A stretch of 6,144 nt of DNA, taken from the NCBI GenBank assembly GCA_030613165.1, contig JAUWMN010000114.1, forward strand, positions 1-6,144. Direction: 5' to 3'. This DNA is from Desulfobacterales bacterium. GTDB lineage: Bacteria; Desulfobacterota; Desulfobacteria; Desulfobacterales; C00003106. Position numbers and translations under genes: made by a program. This document shows positions 1 through 6,144 of the stretch, one piece after another (positions within the stretch are counted from its first letter, which is position 1; each line of letters begins with the position of its first letter). The notes beneath the pieces are model-generated. The model was given only the letters and a program-made list of their open reading frames with translations. It was not told the DNA's origin and did no database searches.

Positions 1-20
1 TTTACTTGTTTTTTTATCAT
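1..20 (-). CDS. atpB: Probable start of atpB, N-ATPase Fo subunit a (cut by window edge)
   Basis: Only seven codons are visible, reading M-I-K-K-Q-V-(K/N) from an ATG at 20-18. The call rests on position: in N-ATPase operons atpB follows atpR, and this ATG is the first plausible start after the atpR stop. An AAAGGA ribosome-binding sequence lies about nine bases upstream. Subunit a is the membrane stator of Fo that passes ions to the c-ring. The sequence itself has no diagnostic residue, so the identity is inferred from gene order. The real start could lie beyond the window. Confidence 0.42.
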
Positions 21-30
21 ATTAGATTTT

Positions 31-59
31 CCTTTGCTCTCTTTGCGTCTTTGCGGTGA
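31..59. repeat. Short CTTTGC-type repeat between atpR and atpB
   Basis: The plus strand carries CTTTGC three times (32-37, 41-46, 49-54), spaced 9 and 8 bases, ending in GCGGTGAG. On the operon strand this reads as repeated GCAAAGA units. From memory, this kind of sequence is a common dispersed intergenic repeat in many bacterial genomes; I could not verify that here. It fills most of the 66-bp gap between atpR and the presumed atpB start, and its last unit (GCAAAGGA) supplies the likely atpB ribosome-binding site. Confidence 0.5.
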
Positions 60-86
60 GATAAAAGTTACTCCCAAGTCTATAAC

Positions 87-350
87 TCATTGCATTGCGC
101 TTTTAATTTTTTGAACCATGAAGAAACGGGCTGTAATAATACCAGCGAGCGCGAGAATCCCTCCTTGCCAACCCCCGTACTTCAGCAGCAGATAAATAGA
201 GCCTGTTAGAAAACCAAATCGCGCAAGGGTCATCAGTGAAAACCGCAGCATGGTTTTCTTCTTAAGTAACAGCCCGACCTGCCACCTTAAAGCGCTAAAG
301 AAGACCAACCCGATCGCAATTCCGGCTATAAAAAGAAGGAGATAGTTCAT
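87..350 (-). CDS. atpR: AtpR, N-ATPase accessory membrane protein
   Basis: This small hydrophobic protein (87 residues from the chosen start) has three predicted membrane helices at about 2-20, 34-56 and 61-79. Arginines lie in or near them (R22, R36, R44, R75). AtpR is found only in N-ATPase operons, directly after atpQ. Its polar membrane residues have been proposed to interact with the ion-binding c-ring, but its exact job is unsettled. I chose the ATG at 350-348 because it overlaps the atpQ stop as ATGA, a typical coupled junction, and the first helix follows at once. In-frame alternatives are ATG at 359 and 365 and TTG at 377, which would overlap atpQ further. None has a clear ribosome-binding site. 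Identity rests on topology and gene order more than on a sequence motif. Confidence 0.82.
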   Translation of the reverse strand: MNYLLLFIAGIAIGLVFFSALRWQVGLLLKKKTMLRFSLMTLARFGFLTGSIYLLLKYGGWQGGILALAGIITARFFMVQKIKSAMQ

Positions 351-622
351 TTCATACATCGCCATGCGTTGTAACAACCAACGGCGAGACCTACCATTAT
401 GAACGTGAGCGTCCAGAAGATACCCTGGTCAAATTTTTTATCCAGAAACCGCCCTGAAAAAGCTCCTAATAGCGTAGGAAGGACCACCATCCATCCAACA
501 ATTCCGAGCCTCGCAATCCCTGACCAGAAACTCGGTTCACTCTCTTTTTCACTGAGTTCGTGCATCTTACGTTTACGACTTATGGTATCGAGAAAGTTTT
601 TCTTTTTATCCTTATTTGACAC
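347..622 (-). CDS. atpQ: AtpQ, AtpI-like N-ATPase accessory membrane protein
   Basis: This 91-residue protein has a lysine-rich, charged N-terminus (1-30) and two membrane helices at about 39-57 and 68-86. The loop sequence LGAFSGRFLDKKF fits the AtpI/ATPase_gene1 family, whose members assist assembly of the Fo c-ring or Mg2+ supply. In N-ATPase operons this gene is called atpQ and sits between atpC and atpR, as here. It starts with GTG at 622-620, four bases after the atpC stop. AGGAG lies nine bases upstream, inside the atpC coding sequence, which supports both the GTG start and coupling to atpC. The stop overlaps the atpR start as ATGA. Confidence 0.88.
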   Translation of the reverse strand: MSNKDKKKNFLDTISRKRKMHELSEKESEPSFWSGIARLGIVGWMVVLPTLLGAFSGRFLDKKFDQGIFWTLTFIMVGLAVGCYNAWRCMK

Positions 623-626
623 CTGA

Positions 627-1050
627 CTACGCTCCTGCAGGAGGTCCGGGCCTTCCTACACGCTCGAAAGAGAGGAAGTTACGCATCATCATTATCCCTA
701 TACGTTCTAAAGAGACGCGTGTCATCCTTTCATCCGACTCCTCTTTTGCCATTTCCAGGGACAATATCTCTTCCAAACGGGCCATATCTTCTCCGGCTAC
801 TGCTTCTCTTGCAGCAATAGTAACAGAGCTGTTTTCGACCTTAAGTATTCCACCGTTAATTGCAACATATTGTTCTCTTCCATCCCTGTTTGTGTACTTT
901 AAGATGGTTGGCGTAAGAACCGTCAAGAAGTTGATATGCCCTGCTTCAATTCCAAAATATCCGCTCCGGTCTTCTGCTATGAGAGAAAGAATCTCTTCAT
1001 CCAGAATAGTTTGGGCAGGGGTAAATATCTTTATGGGGAACGGTGTGTTT

Positions 1051-1055
<5 letters not shown>
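627..1055 (-). CDS. atpC: AtpC, N-ATPase F1 epsilon subunit
   Basis: This 142-residue protein is the epsilon subunit of the F1 central stalk, which couples the c-ring to rotation and can inhibit ATP hydrolysis. Residues of about 7-85 form the usual beta-sandwich (PIKIFTPAQTILDEEI, then GYFGIEAGHINFLTVLTP and INGGILKVENSSVTIAA). Residues of about 88-130 form the C-terminal helical part. The tail ends in the unusual GRPGPPAGA. The ATG at 1055-1053 is immediately preceded by an in-frame TAA, so no longer ATG form exists. It has no Shine-Dalgarno sequence: the DNA just upstream consists of four ATCATTT heptads, each offering another ATG. Translation may depend on re-initiation from atpD or from mini-ORFs in the repeat. 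Order atpD-atpC is the N-ATPase arrangement. Confidence 0.93.
632..643 (-). promoter_or_regulatory. atpQ ribosome-binding site inside a perfect 12-bp palindrome
   Basis: CTCCTGCAGGAG is a perfect palindrome covering the last codons of atpC. Read on the operon strand, its AGGAG half is the ribosome-binding site of atpQ, nine bases before the GTG. In mRNA the CUCC half could pair with GGAG across a UGCA loop and hide the site until ribosomes finishing atpC open it. The pairing is only four GC-rich pairs, so the regulatory effect is inference; the ribosome-binding role is well supported. Confidence 0.6.
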
Positions 1056-2636
<1,581 letters not shown>

Positions 2637-2661
2637 TCACTATTACATATATATCTATTAA

Positions 2662-2690
2662 ATATTACAATACCATATATCATTAATCAA
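2662..2690 (-). promoter_or_regulatory. Candidate sigma70-type promoter of the ATPase operon
   Basis: On the minus strand TTGATT (2690-2685) is followed, after exactly 17 bases, by TAATAT (2667-2662). Each box matches consensus at four to five of six positions and the spacing is ideal. Transcription would start near 2655, giving a leader of about 65 bases to the ATG at 2588 or about 120 to the GTG at 2534. No other minus-strand promoter of this quality was seen in the spacer. Confidence 0.55.
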
Positions 2691-2826
2691 GGATTTTGGT
2701 GGCTGTTGCAACATAATCTTATTACGCATTAAAGATATAATACCCAAAACCGATAAGTTTTTTTAAAGAGGTCGAGGTTTCCGAAAAAACCTTTGAATTG
2801 CTGAGATTGGCTGGAATCCTTTGTTC

Positions 2827-2856
2827 TTGACATTCCCGACCGTTTCTGAAAGATAT
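2827..2856 (+). promoter_or_regulatory. Possible promoter of hpt
   Basis: A perfect TTGACA (2827-2832) precedes hpt. The -10 is poor: AGATAT at an 18-base spacing (2851-2856), or GATATT at 19. Transcription would begin near 2863, about 33 bases before the hpt ATG. A stand-alone TATAAT at 2736-2741 is an alternative with no good -35. Confidence 0.3.
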
Positions 2857-2895
2857 TTTTTAAACAGCCTAATAAATCTTTTGAAAAGGGATCTT

Positions 2896-3414
2896 ATGTC
2901 AGAACTTGTTCCGGTTTTAAGCCAGACAGATATTCAGGAAAGAGTTAAATCTTTGGCACATGAAATCTCAGCGGATTACGCGGGGAAAAGCCTCGTTGTT
3001 ATTGGCGTATTAAAAGGTGCTTTTATTTTTTTGGCGGATATTGTTCGTCATATGTCTGTTCCAGCTCAAATTGACTTTGTGCGTTTGGCCAGTTATGGAG
3101 CCGACACTAAATCGTCAGGCAAAGTACGGCTTACCAAAGACATTGAACTTGATATCAAAGAGAAAGATGTTTTGATAGTCGAAGATATTATAGACTCGGG
3201 GCTTACGCTGGCCTTTTTGGTGGAACACTTACAAACATTTAATCCTCTTTCTGTAAAGGTGTGTGCCCTGATCGATAAAATTGAACGAAGAGAGAAAGAG
3301 GTCGCGGTGGATTATACGGGATTCACCATTGAAAGCGGATTCCTTGTAGGATACGGACTCGATTGTAATGAGGACTATCGGGGATTGCCCGATATTAACA
3401 ATTTAAAACTGTAA
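2896..3414 (+). CDS. hpt: Hypoxanthine phosphoribosyltransferase
   Basis: This 172-residue cytoplasmic enzyme of purine salvage joins hypoxanthine (and usually guanine) to PRPP to give IMP or GMP. The type I PRTase features are all present. They are LKG at 39-41, the flexible-loop region around FVRLASYG (61-68), the PRPP motif VLIVEDIIDSGLTL at 92-105 with the acidic pair E96-D97 and catalytic D100, the purine-site lysine in ALIDKIERR (K128), and VGYGLD (151-156) followed by YRGLPDI. Most relatives have proline where I129 lies. Length matches the family. The ATG at 2896 is preceded by AAGGG at five bases. An upstream in-frame TTG at 2821 would add 25 residues absent from the family, so I rejected it. 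The next gene begins 15 bp after the stop, suggesting cotranscription. Confidence 0.96.
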   Translation: MSELVPVLSQTDIQERVKSLAHEISADYAGKSLVVIGVLKGAFIFLADIVRHMSVPAQIDFVRLASYGADTKSSGKVRLTKDIELDIKEKDVLIVEDIIDSGLTLAFLVEHLQTFNPLSVKVCALIDKIERREKEVAVDYTGFTIESGFLVGYGLDCNEDYRGLPDINNLKL

Positions 3415-3429
3415 GAGTGGGGAAACATC

Positions 3430-5127
3430 ATGATTGTAACCTGCGAAGAGTGCCAATCTAAGTTTAAATTGGATGATGAGCGAGTCAAAGCGACAGGTTC
3501 AAAGGTACGGTGTTCAAAGTGCGAGCATATATTTAAGGTCTTTAGGCCGTCTGTAGAACCTGTTGAACCGGAACTTATTCCCCCGGTAGAAGATCAGCCC
3601 TTACCTGAATCTTTGACTGAACCTGAAGAACCGCAAGAGGATGTTGTATCAGAAGAACAAGAGTCGTCCCCTGACGTCGGCGGAGATGAGGAGAATCTCG
3701 ATTTCGATTTTCTTGAAGACCAAGGGACAGAGGAAGAGGCGCCTTCTGAAGAATCTTTAGACTTTGACCTGGGAGATATCGAACTCGGACCAGGAGAAGG
3801 GGAAGGAGTCGCTGCCGAAGAGACCGCTGTTTCTGAAGGCGAGGATCTATCTGAAGAATCTTTGGATTTTGATTTAGAGAGCCTTGGCGTGGGGGGTGAA
3901 GAGGAAATTCCTGCTGAAGAGGCCACTGTTTCCGAGGCGATTCCCGAGGAAGAGTCGGTTGATTTAGGAGTAGAAGGGCTTGAAGAGGAGCAAGTTTCTC
4001 CTGAAGAAGTTGCTGTTTCTGAAGGCGAGGAGATGCCGGAAGAGTCTTTAGATCTCGAGTTGGAAGACCTTACAGTGGAGGATGGAGAGGCCACTGTTTC
4101 CGAGGCGATTCCGGCGGAAGAGGAGATGGAGAAGACAGAAATTCTCCCAGAGGATATTTCTCCCGAAGAGCCCGAAGCTACGGAAGAGTCTCTTAATTTA
4201 ATATCGGAAGAAGAAGGCATTGAAATTTCAGAGGAAAAAGCAGAAGAAATAACGGTTGACGAAGCAATGGGCCTTGAAGCTTCGGATGATGTTGTTATGG
4301 TCACTGATGTGGAAGATCAGGAATTGGCGCCTGATAAAGAGGACGAAGAAATCTCTTCCCTTGTAAGTGAGGAGGAAGATTTTACTTTAGAGGATATATC
4401 TGATGAGGAAATAAGTACAGATGATGTTGAATCAGCTTCTCAGTGGGAAGAAGAGGAAATCGCTTCTTCAGAGATGAAAGAGATGGAGGAAATACCTTTT
4501 GACGAAGAATCTGAGCAACCCGAGGAAGAAGAAACAGAATTTTTTGAAGAAGAGTTTACTCCGGTTGTGTCTCAGAAAAAAAAGAGGCCGAGCCTCGCGC
4601 TCCTTATTTTATTGATTGCAGTCTCTATTGGAGGTGGAATATATGCCGCGATTACCTTCTTGGGACCTCTTAAATCCGGATTCACGATTCCTTACTTAAA
4701 TATCATGATTGGTGGGGAAAAATCAGCACAGGAAGATGCCGGCAATCTAAAAATCGCTCTTTTGAATGTTAAAGGCGACTTTGAAGACAGCAAGGAGGCA
4801 GGCCCTCTATTTATCATCAAGGGGCATGTAAGAAACGATTATTCAAAGGATCGAAGCTTTATCAGGGTAAAAGGGTTCCTTCATGATAAGTCCGGCAAGA
4901 TGGTTAAGACAAAGAGCGTTTATTGCGGAAATATACTTACAAAGACTGAGTTGGAAGACCTTCCTGTTACAGAGATAAATAAAAAATTATTACTACAATC
5001 CGGTATGAACCAATCAAACGTCAAGATCTCTCCGGCCAAAATGGTCCCCTTTATGGTGGTATTTGAAAGTCTTCCTGGTGAGTTGGGAGAGTTTAGCGTG
5101 GAAGTTGAAGGGTCTGCAGCGGGCTAA
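3430..5127 (+). CDS. MJ0042 zinc-ribbon / acidic linker / DUF3426 membrane protein
   Basis: This 565-residue protein of unknown function has four parts. Residues 1-38 form an MJ0042-type zinc ribbon with C5-x2-C8 and C28-x2-C31. Residues of about 40-382 are an extremely Glu/Asp-rich, probably disordered linker with repeated EESLDFDLE and ATVSEAIP blocks. Residues 388-411 form one membrane helix after the basic KKKRP stretch, so the ribbon and linker should be cytoplasmic. Residues of about 435-565 resemble DUF3426, a beta-rich domain that would then lie outside the membrane. Proteins with this ribbon plus DUF3426 are common in Proteobacteria, including Desulfobacterota, but their role is unestablished. 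The ATG at 3430 is preceded by GAGTGGGG at seven bases and lies 15 bp after hpt, so the two are probably cotranscribed. The ribbon may bind metal, nucleic acid or a partner protein; that is inference. Confidence 0.9.
   Translation: MIVTCEECQSKFKLDDERVKATGSKVRCSKCEHIFKVFRPSVEPVEPELIPPVEDQPLPESLTEPEEPQEDVVSEEQESSPDVGGDEENLDFDFLEDQGTEEEAPSEESLDFDLGDIELGPGEGEGVAAEETAVSEGEDLSEESLDFDLESLGVGGEEEIPAEEATVSEAIPEEESVDLGVEGLEEEQVSPEEVAVSEGEEMPEESLDLELEDLTVEDGEATVSEAIPAEEEMEKTEILPEDISPEEPEATEESLNLISEEEGIEISEEKAEEITVDEAMGLEASDDVVMVTDVEDQELAPDKEDEEISSLVSEEEDFTLEDISDEEISTDDVESASQWEEEEIASSEMKEMEEIPFDEESEQPEEEETEFFEEEFTPVVSQKKKRPSLALLILLIAVSIGGGIYAAITFLGPLKSGFTIPYLNIMIGGEKSAQEDAGNLKIALLNVKGDFEDSKEAGPLFIIKGHVRNDYSKDRSFIRVKGFLHDKSGKMVKTKSVYCGNILTKTELEDLPVTEINKKLLLQSGMNQSNVKISPAKMVPFMVVFESLPGELGEFSVEVEGSAAG
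3826..4112 (+). repeat. Internal duplication in the acidic linker
   Basis: Two diverged copies lie in tandem. AVSEGE.(L/M).EESLD begins at 3826 and again at 4012 (186 bp, 62 codons apart), sharing their first 20 bases exactly. A second block, ATVSEAIP, recurs with a 27-bp identical stretch at 3918-3944 and 4086-4112 (168 bp apart). The six-codon difference in spacing indicates an in-frame deletion in the second copy, or insertion in the first. Both offsets are multiples of three, so the frame is kept. Confidence 0.85.
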
Positions 5128-5136
5128 CGTCTCTCT

Positions 5137-5211
5137 CATTGATCATTAATCATTTCACATTTGTCATCTGTCCCCGCCGTGGCGGGGGTAAATGCCCAAT
5201 GATAGATGATA
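5137..5211. repeat. Heptad array folded around a GC-rich palindrome
   Basis: Five in-phase heptads (CATTGAT, CATTAAT, CATTTCA, CATTTGT, CATCTGT; 5137-5171) are followed by the palindrome CCCCGCC-GT-GGCGGGG (5172-5187). The opposite-strand version follows: AATGCCC, AATGATA, GATGATA (5191-5211). TCATCTGTC on the left pairs with GATAGATGA on the right at eight of nine positions, so the unit has overall dyad symmetry. It lies just after the DUF3426 gene. No T-run follows the GC stem, so a simple intrinsic terminator is unlikely, though the stem could still slow polymerase or protect mRNA ends. Confidence 0.75.
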
Positions 5212-5235
5212 AGACCAAAACAGGCGCATCAGGGA

Positions 5236-5318
5236 CCTTTTACGAAACCATCAAATTTTGCACGTAGTGAAGCGTCAGCACTATCCTCGAAATACATTAT
5301 GTATTCCTCCGGTCCGGA
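5236..5318. repeat. Possible dispersed intergenic repeat (solo copy)
   Basis: The stretch begins with CCTTTTACGAAACCATCAAA and ends in two adjacent odd palindromes, AATACAT-T-ATGTATT (5291-5305) and TCCGG-T-CCGGA (5308-5318). From memory it resembles an intergenic element repeated in several Desulfobacterota genomes, but I cannot run the search. Only one copy is in this window. It encodes no recognisable protein. Confidence 0.35.
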
Positions 5319-5338
5319 TTTATACCGACAAATGCCTC

Positions 5339-5359
5339 TTGAATTTTAAGAAAATTCAA
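5339..5359. promoter_or_regulatory. Perfect 9-bp AT-rich inverted repeat upstream of the channel gene
   Basis: TTGAATTTT (5339-5347) and AAAATTCAA (5351-5359) are exact inverted repeats around AAG. It lies 25 bp before a possible -35 box. It could be an operator for a dimeric regulator or a weak hairpin; there is no uninterrupted T-run after it, so a terminator is doubtful. Confidence 0.4.
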
Positions 5360-5383
5360 CATATTTATTTAACAATAATGATT

Positions 5384-5411
5384 TTGTCAAAAGTGTTTAA
5401 TTTGCTTTATT
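5384..5411 (+). promoter_or_regulatory. Possible promoter of the potassium channel gene
   Basis: TTGTCA (5384-5389) is followed after 16 bases by TTTATT (5406-5411). The -35 matches five of six consensus positions, the -10 four of six. Transcription would start near 5418, about 50 bases before the ATG. Confidence 0.3.
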
Positions 5412-5467
5412 GTTTTGCGATAAACCGGTTAACCTTTTGCGGGCTTGTGATTATCAGGAAGTAGTGA

Positions 5468-6144
5468 ATGTCTGGGATAAAAAAACTTATACTTGGCGTA
5501 TTAATCGCTGTCGTTATACTCTTTTTTGGTACCTTGGGATACATGGTTATAGAGGGGTGGCGTTTTGTCGATGCCTTTTATATGACGGTTATTACCCTTA
5601 CAACAGTAGGATTTGCTGAGGTACACGAGCTTGGAGACGCGGGCAAGATATTTACCGTACTATTAATTTTGGTAGGGGTAGGTGCTATCCTTTACATCAT
5701 TGGCGCAGTCACACAGTTTGTGGTAGAAGGTCGAATCAGAGAAGTTTTCGGGAGGCGCAAGTTGGAAAAGAAGATTAAAGGCCTAAAGGGTCATTATATT
5801 ATTTGCGGGTATGGACGGGTTGGTCAAACCATATGTGAAATGCTTGCCTCAAAGCCCTTTAAACTGGTCGTCATAGATAAGGACCTGGAGAAGACCGAAC
5901 GATTACATAAAAGAGGCCTCCTCTATGTTACAGGTGAGGCAACTGATGAAGATACCCTGATAGCGGCCGGCATTGAGCGGGCCAAGGCCCTTATTTCCTC
6001 CCTGGGCGCTGATATGGATAATGTTTACGTTACCTTAAGCGCGCGAGGTATTAATCCTAACCTGTTTATTATGGCAAGATCAGGTGATGTAGGCTCAGGT
6101 AGGAAACTTCTGCGCGCGGGCGCCAGTAAGGTAGTCTCTCCCTA
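5468..6144 (+). CDS. Two-helix potassium channel with TrkA-N/RCK domain (3' end cut off)
   Basis: The open frame runs off the window after 225 codons. It has a first membrane helix (about 5-27), a pore helix (33-45), a selectivity filter T46-V47-G48-F49-A50-E51, and a second helix (about 60-86). A short basic linker (89-107) leads to a cytoplasmic RCK/TrkA-N Rossmann fold starting GHYIICGYGRVGQ. The nucleotide-binding GxGxxG is 114-119, and D137 in VVIDKD ends the second strand. The protein should be a ligand- or nucleotide-gated K+ channel of the inner membrane. The filter lacks the second glycine of TVGYG/TVGFG, so its selectivity is uncertain. The ATG at 5468 has AGGAAG six bases upstream and begins just before the first helix. 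The C-terminal ligand-binding TrkA-C domain, if present, is outside the window. Confidence 0.92.
   Translation, partial: MSGIKKLILGVLIAVVILFFGTLGYMVIEGWRFVDAFYMTVITLTTVGFAEVHELGDAGKIFTVLLILVGVGAILYIIGAVTQFVVEGRIREVFGRRKLEKKIKGLKGHYIICGYGRVGQTICEMLASKPFKLVVIDKDLEKTERLHKRGLLYVTGEATDEDTLIAAGIERAKALISSLGADMDNVYVTLSARGINPNLFIMARSGDVGSGRKLLRAGASKVVSP

Larger units (their letters stand above)
5128..5467. other. 340-bp repeat-rich intergenic region before the potassium channel
   Basis: No convincing gene lies here. It contains a heptad array with a GC palindrome (5137-5211), a stretch resembling a dispersed intergenic repeat (about 5236-5318) and palindromes at 5291-5305, 5308-5318 and 5339-5359. 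Overlapping palindromes AACCGGTT/GGTTAACC lie at 5423-5434. A possible promoter lies at 5384-5411 and the channel gene's ribosome-binding site at 5456-5461. Confidence 0.7.

Noticed and set aside
2736..2741. Perfect TATAAT as an hpt promoter
   Set aside because: No acceptable -35 at 16-18 bp and no extended -10 TG; kept only as an alternative.
2808..2828. Sigma54-type -24/-12 site (TGGCTGG...TTTGT)
   Set aside because: The -12 GC is missing and the spacing is off by one or more bases.
2821..2895. N-terminal extension of hpt from TTG at 2821
   Set aside because: It would add 25 residues not found in the family, and the ATG at 2896 has a good AAGGG ribosome-binding site.
3594..4304. Long serine-rich frame on the minus strand
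   Set aside because: It is the antisense shadow of the Glu/Asp-rich linker; the GAA/GAG-rich coding strand reads as serine codons in reverse. No start signal or family match.
5172..5187. Intrinsic terminator after the DUF3426 gene
   Set aside because: The GC stem is strong but is followed by GTAAATGCCC, not a T-run, on either strand, so it is listed as part of a repeat.
5258..5619. Two plus-strand frames before and over the channel start
   Set aside because: The first covers palindromic intergenic DNA without a ribosome-binding site; the second is out of frame with the recognisable channel protein.

Overview
The window looks like chromosomal DNA from a Gram-negative anaerobe-type bacterium, most likely of the Desulfobacterota (Deltaproteobacteria) or a similar lineage. 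This is inferred from three things: an N-type ATPase operon, a long acidic protein with an MJ0042 zinc ribbon and a DUF3426 domain, and intergenic DNA rich in 7-nt periodic repeats and short palindromes. No rRNA, tRNA, CRISPR array, transposase or phage gene was seen.

Left half (minus strand, read from about 2690 down to 1): the first part of an N-ATPase operon (known family gene order atpDCQRBEFAG). Visible are atpD (F1 beta), atpC (F1 epsilon), atpQ (AtpI-like, two membrane segments), atpR (three membrane segments, specific to N-ATPases) and probably the first seven codons of atpB. There is no delta-subunit gene between them, as expected. A good sigma70-type promoter lies at 2662-2690. Coupling is tight from atpC to atpR (4-nt gap, then an ATGA overlap). 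The two looser junctions, atpD-atpC and atpR-atpB, each carry a repeat array.

Middle (plus strand): a divergent 307-bp spacer, then hpt (hypoxanthine phosphoribosyltransferase) and, 15 bp later, a 565-residue protein. That protein has an N-terminal four-cysteine ribbon, a very acidic linker of about 340 residues with an internal duplication, one membrane helix and a C-terminal DUF3426-like domain. The two genes probably form a small operon.

Right end (plus strand): a 340-bp intergenic region made of heptad repeats around a GC palindrome, a stretch resembling a dispersed intergenic repeat, and AT-rich palindromes. It is followed by a two-helix potassium channel with a cytoplasmic TrkA-N/RCK domain, cut by the window end. 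Its selectivity filter reads TVGFA, not TVGYG or TVGFG.

I found no clearly new multi-gene system. The least-explained structure is the family of 7-nt periodic arrays. It recurs at three places (1051-1155, 2563-2590, 5137-5211) and at two of them overlaps the ends of ATPase genes, where it affects stop and start codons.
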